In this document: piece after piece, positions 5,197 to 7,313 of the stretch
Layout: every line of letters begins with the position of its first letter
Numbering within the stretch: the first letter of the stretch is position 1
DNA from: an uncultured Faecalibacterium sp.
GTDB taxonomy: Bacteria; Bacillota; Clostridia; Oscillospirales; Ruminococcaceae
Direction of reading: 5' to 3'
Assembly: GCA_900765105.1 (NCBI GenBank)
Contig: CAAFQM010000062.1
Span: 1 to 7,313, forward strand
DNA length: 7,313 nucleotides
Program-made: the position numbers and the translations under genes
The notes under the pieces: generated by a model
Told to the model about the DNA's origin: nothing
The model's database searches: none
What the model saw: the letters and a program-made list of their open reading frames with translations, nothing else

Positions 5197-6870
5197 ATGA
5201 AAAAGCTGATCTCTCGCCGCAACTTCCTCAAGGTCTGCGCTCTGGCGGGCTCTGCCGCTGCTCTGTCTGCCTGTGGCGGCGGCAAATCCACCGGCAGCGG
5301 TAATTCTGCTGCCGCAGCTGTGGACGTGACCGGTGCCGTTACATTTCCGCTGTCTGAAAAGGTCACCTTTACCGGTATGACCAGCTTCCCTGTGGGCAGC
5401 GAACCCGAGCCGAACAACCGCACCATCTTCAAGCGTCTGGAAAAGCAGACCAATGTGCACATCGACTGGACCGCCATCCAGTCCGACCAGTGGAGCGATA
5501 AGATCACCCTGAATATGTCCAACCCCAACACCCTGACGGATTTTGTTTTTACTGCTGATTTTACCGACAGCAATCTGCTGCGCTACGCAGATCAGGGTGT
5601 CATCCTCAATCTGGAAGACTACATTGACAACAATATGCCTTATCTCCAGAAGGTCTTTGAGCAGTACCCGGAGTACCGCACCATGTGCACCGACAGCGAT
5701 GGCCACATCTGGGCACTGCCCTGGATCGAGCAGCTCGGCTCAGAAAAGACCGCCATCCAGACCATTGGCAACATGAGCTTCATCAATACCAAGTGGCTGA
5801 ACTTCCTCGGTCTGTCGATGCCCACCACGGTGGACGAGTTTGAGCAGGTGCTGATTGCATTCCGTGATAACGCCGCTTCTATCAAGGCAGAGTATGGCAT
5901 TGACGGCGACATCATCCCCATGTCCTGCATCGTCAACAACGGCGATCAGGACCCCAGCATCCTCATCAATGGCTTTGGCGAAGGCTACGGCGATGCTGAC
6001 AAAGACCGCCATATTGCCGTTACCAACGACCGGAAAGTTATCTGTGCCGCCACCCAGCAGGGCTACCGCGATGGTCTGGACTGGCTGCACAAGCTGTATG
6101 CCGAGAAGCTCATTGACCCGGAGTGCTTCACGCAGGAGTGGTCCACCTATGTTTCCAAGGGCAAGGCTGGCCGCTATGGTGTCTGCTTCAGCTGGGATGT
6201 TGCCAACATTGACAACCTGACCGACTGGGAGCCGCTGCCTGCCCTGACCGCCGATACCCGGAATATCACTCCGCAGAACGGTTCTTTCACCAGCGGCTTT
6301 GCCCGCGGCAGATGCGTTGTTACCGCAAAGGCGACTAATCCTGCACTGGTTTGCGCATGGCTGGATCAGATGTACGCACCCCTCCAGTCTCCGCAGAACA
6401 ACTGGGGCACCTACGGCGATGCGGAAGGCTTTAACATCTTTGAACTGTCCACCAACGATAAGGGCGAGCCCATGCTGAAGCACGCTCCTCTGGGCGATGC
6501 TTCTCCCGTGGAAGTCCGTGAAGCGCAGTGTGTCAGTGGGCCTCTGGCGGTTCTGGATGATTACTATGGTGTATACGTTACCTGCCCGGACGATGCACAG
6601 TATCGTCTGGACTGGATCAAGGAGATCTACACCCCGGATATGAACAACGATTATGTCTATCCCAATGTCTTTATGAGCAACGAGGACACCGAGCAGGTCT
6701 CTAACCTGCAGGCAGATCTGCAGACCTACATGAATACGCAGAAGGCGAACTGGATCATGAACGGCACTACGGATGCAGAGTGGAACGAATATCTGAGCAA
6801 GCTGGAAGCCTACGGCCTGTCCGACTATCTGGGCATTATGCAGAAATATCTGGATGCTTACTACGCATAA
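5197..6870 (+). CDS. Extracellular solute-binding lipoprotein of the sugar ABC transporter (LplA-like)
   Basis: The protein has 557 residues, in the large LplA-like class. The leader MKKLISRRNFLKVCALAGSA carries a twin-arginine motif (SRRNFLK, 6-12), a hydrophobic stretch and a lipobox L23-S24-A25-C26, so it should be lipidated at C26 and held on the outer face of the membrane. A low-complexity Gly/Ser/Ala linker (27-46) follows. The binding domain includes KRLEKQTNVHIDW (about 79-91), LTDFVFTADFTDSNLLRYADQGVILNLEDYI (about 113-143), INTKWLNFLGLSMPTTVDEFEQVL (about 196-219) and a long C-terminal lobe ending YLDAYYA. Large binding proteins of this type commonly take oligosaccharides. It sits between the permeases and the GH32 gene, 24 nt before the latter. 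It is the likely specificity determinant for import, and a beta-fructoside substrate is inferred from context. Confidence 0.95.
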   Translation: MKKLISRRNFLKVCALAGSAAALSACGGGKSTGSGNSAAAAVDVTGAVTFPLSEKVTFTGMTSFPVGSEPEPNNRTIFKRLEKQTNVHIDWTAIQSDQWSDKITLNMSNPNTLTDFVFTADFTDSNLLRYADQGVILNLEDYIDNNMPYLQKVFEQYPEYRTMCTDSDGHIWALPWIEQLGSEKTAIQTIGNMSFINTKWLNFLGLSMPTTVDEFEQVLIAFRDNAASIKAEYGIDGDIIPMSCIVNNGDQDPSILINGFGEGYGDADKDRHIAVTNDRKVICAATQQGYRDGLDWLHKLYAEKLIDPECFTQEWSTYVSKGKAGRYGVCFSWDVANIDNLTDWEPLPALTADTRNITPQNGSFTSGFARGRCVVTAKATNPALVCAWLDQMYAPLQSPQNNWGTYGDAEGFNIFELSTNDKGEPMLKHAPLGDASPVEVREAQCVSGPLAVLDDYYGVYVTCPDDAQYRLDWIKEIYTPDMNNDYVYPNVFMSNEDTEQVSNLQADLQTYMNTQKANWIMNGTTDAEWNEYLSKLEAYGLSDYLGIMQKYLDAYYA

Positions 6871-6894
6871 GAATTCTTTCCTTTGGAGGATTCC

Positions 6895-7313
6895 ATGAAC
6901 GATTTGACTTTACAAAAAGCCCGTGCCTACGAGGCCGAGCACGGCGCAGCCATTTCCCCGGCGGAACGCCCTGCTTACCACATGACTCCTTATGTGGGCT
7001 GGCTCAACGACCCCAACGGCTTCTCTTATTATAAAGGGAAGTATCACCAGTTCTATCAGTATAACCCCTACGATGTGCGGTGGGCGCCCATGCACTGGGG
7101 TCACGCCGTCAGCACCGACCTGCTGCACTGGGAGTATCTGCCCTGTGCGCTTGCACCGGATTCCCCGGTGGACAACGGCCCCGGCTGCTTCTCCGGCTCT
7201 GCCACCGTGATGGATGACGGCAAGCAGCTGCTGATGTACACCAGCGTGGTGGCAGAAAAGCAGCCCAATGGGGAGATGCGGGACATCCAGACCCAGAGCA
7301 TTGCCATCGGTGA
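6895..7313 (+). CDS. Glycoside hydrolase family 32 beta-fructosidase (sucrose / fructo-oligosaccharide hydrolase), partial
   Basis: The reading frame is open from the ATG at 6895 to the right edge, 139 residues of a family usually near 450-550. YHMTPYVGWLNDPNGFSYYKGKYHQFYQYNP (28-58) contains the GH32 signature WLNDPNG with D39 as the predicted nucleophile. WGHAVSTDLLHWEYLP (68-83) and GCFSGSATV (97-105) are further conserved blocks. The catalytic acid and the RDP motif lie beyond the window. There is no signal peptide, so the enzyme is cytoplasmic and acts after import. GGAGG (6885-6889) is 5 nt before the ATG and 14 nt after the lipoprotein stop, so it is part of the rightward operon. Because import is by an ABC system rather than a PTS, the substrate is probably unphosphorylated sucrose or short fructans. 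Sucrose-6-phosphate hydrolases share these motifs, so phosphorylated substrate is not excluded by sequence. Confidence 0.95.
   Translation, partial: MNDLTLQKARAYEAEHGAAISPAERPAYHMTPYVGWLNDPNGFSYYKGKYHQFYQYNPYDVRWAPMHWGHAVSTDLLHWEYLPCALAPDSPVDNGPGCFSGSATVMDDGKQLLMYTSVVAEKQPNGEMRDIQTQSIAIG

Noticed and set aside
5740..6483. Minus-strand open frame (247 codons) opposite the binding lipoprotein
   Set aside because: Its sequence is an antisense shadow of a well-supported gene, without promoter, ribosome site or homology I recognise.

Overview
The window looks like a sugar-utilisation island from a gut-type, Gram-positive anaerobic clostridium. The best guess is the Oscillospiraceae/Ruminococcaceae, Faecalibacterium-like. 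This rests on the strong AGGAGG-type ribosome sites, the LplB/YtcP-type permeases, the YesL (DUF624) protein, the lipoprotein leader style (SRRNFLK...LSAC) and moderately GC-rich codon use. The taxonomy is inference; there is no rRNA or marker gene.

Layout: two gene sets diverge from one AT-rich control region (about 2885-3253). Leftward (minus strand) run a LacI-family repressor (1829-2884), a YesL/DUF624 membrane protein (1161-1811), a single-pass membrane protein whose outer part resembles a piece of a solute-binding protein (557-1174), and a PfkB-family kinase, probably fructokinase, cut by the left edge (1-520). Rightward (plus strand) run two ABC permeases (3254-4201 and 4215-5120), a Tat-style solute-binding lipoprotein (5197-6870) and a GH32 beta-fructosidase cut by the right edge (6895-7313). 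Six of the eight genes are complete. No gene contains a visible frameshift.

How it works (inference): the lipoprotein captures a beta-fructoside (sucrose or a fructo-oligosaccharide) and the two permeases import it unphosphorylated. The ATPase is not encoded here and is presumably a shared MsmK/MsmX type. The leaderless GH32 enzyme then releases fructose in the cytoplasm, and the kinase phosphorylates it into glycolysis. The LacI protein would control both directions.

The most interesting part is the 369-bp divergent control region. It has a near-consensus promoter on each strand (minus: TTGACT-17-TATACT; plus: TTGACA-17-TATAAA with an extended -10) and a family of repeated TGCAAA/TTTGCA dyads. 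One dyad lies inside the spacer of the repressor promoter. A 14-bp inverted pair lies just downstream of the transporter promoter. The repressor itself lacks the usual LacI hinge-helix sequence. No transfer RNA, CRISPR array, insertion sequence or strong terminator was seen.
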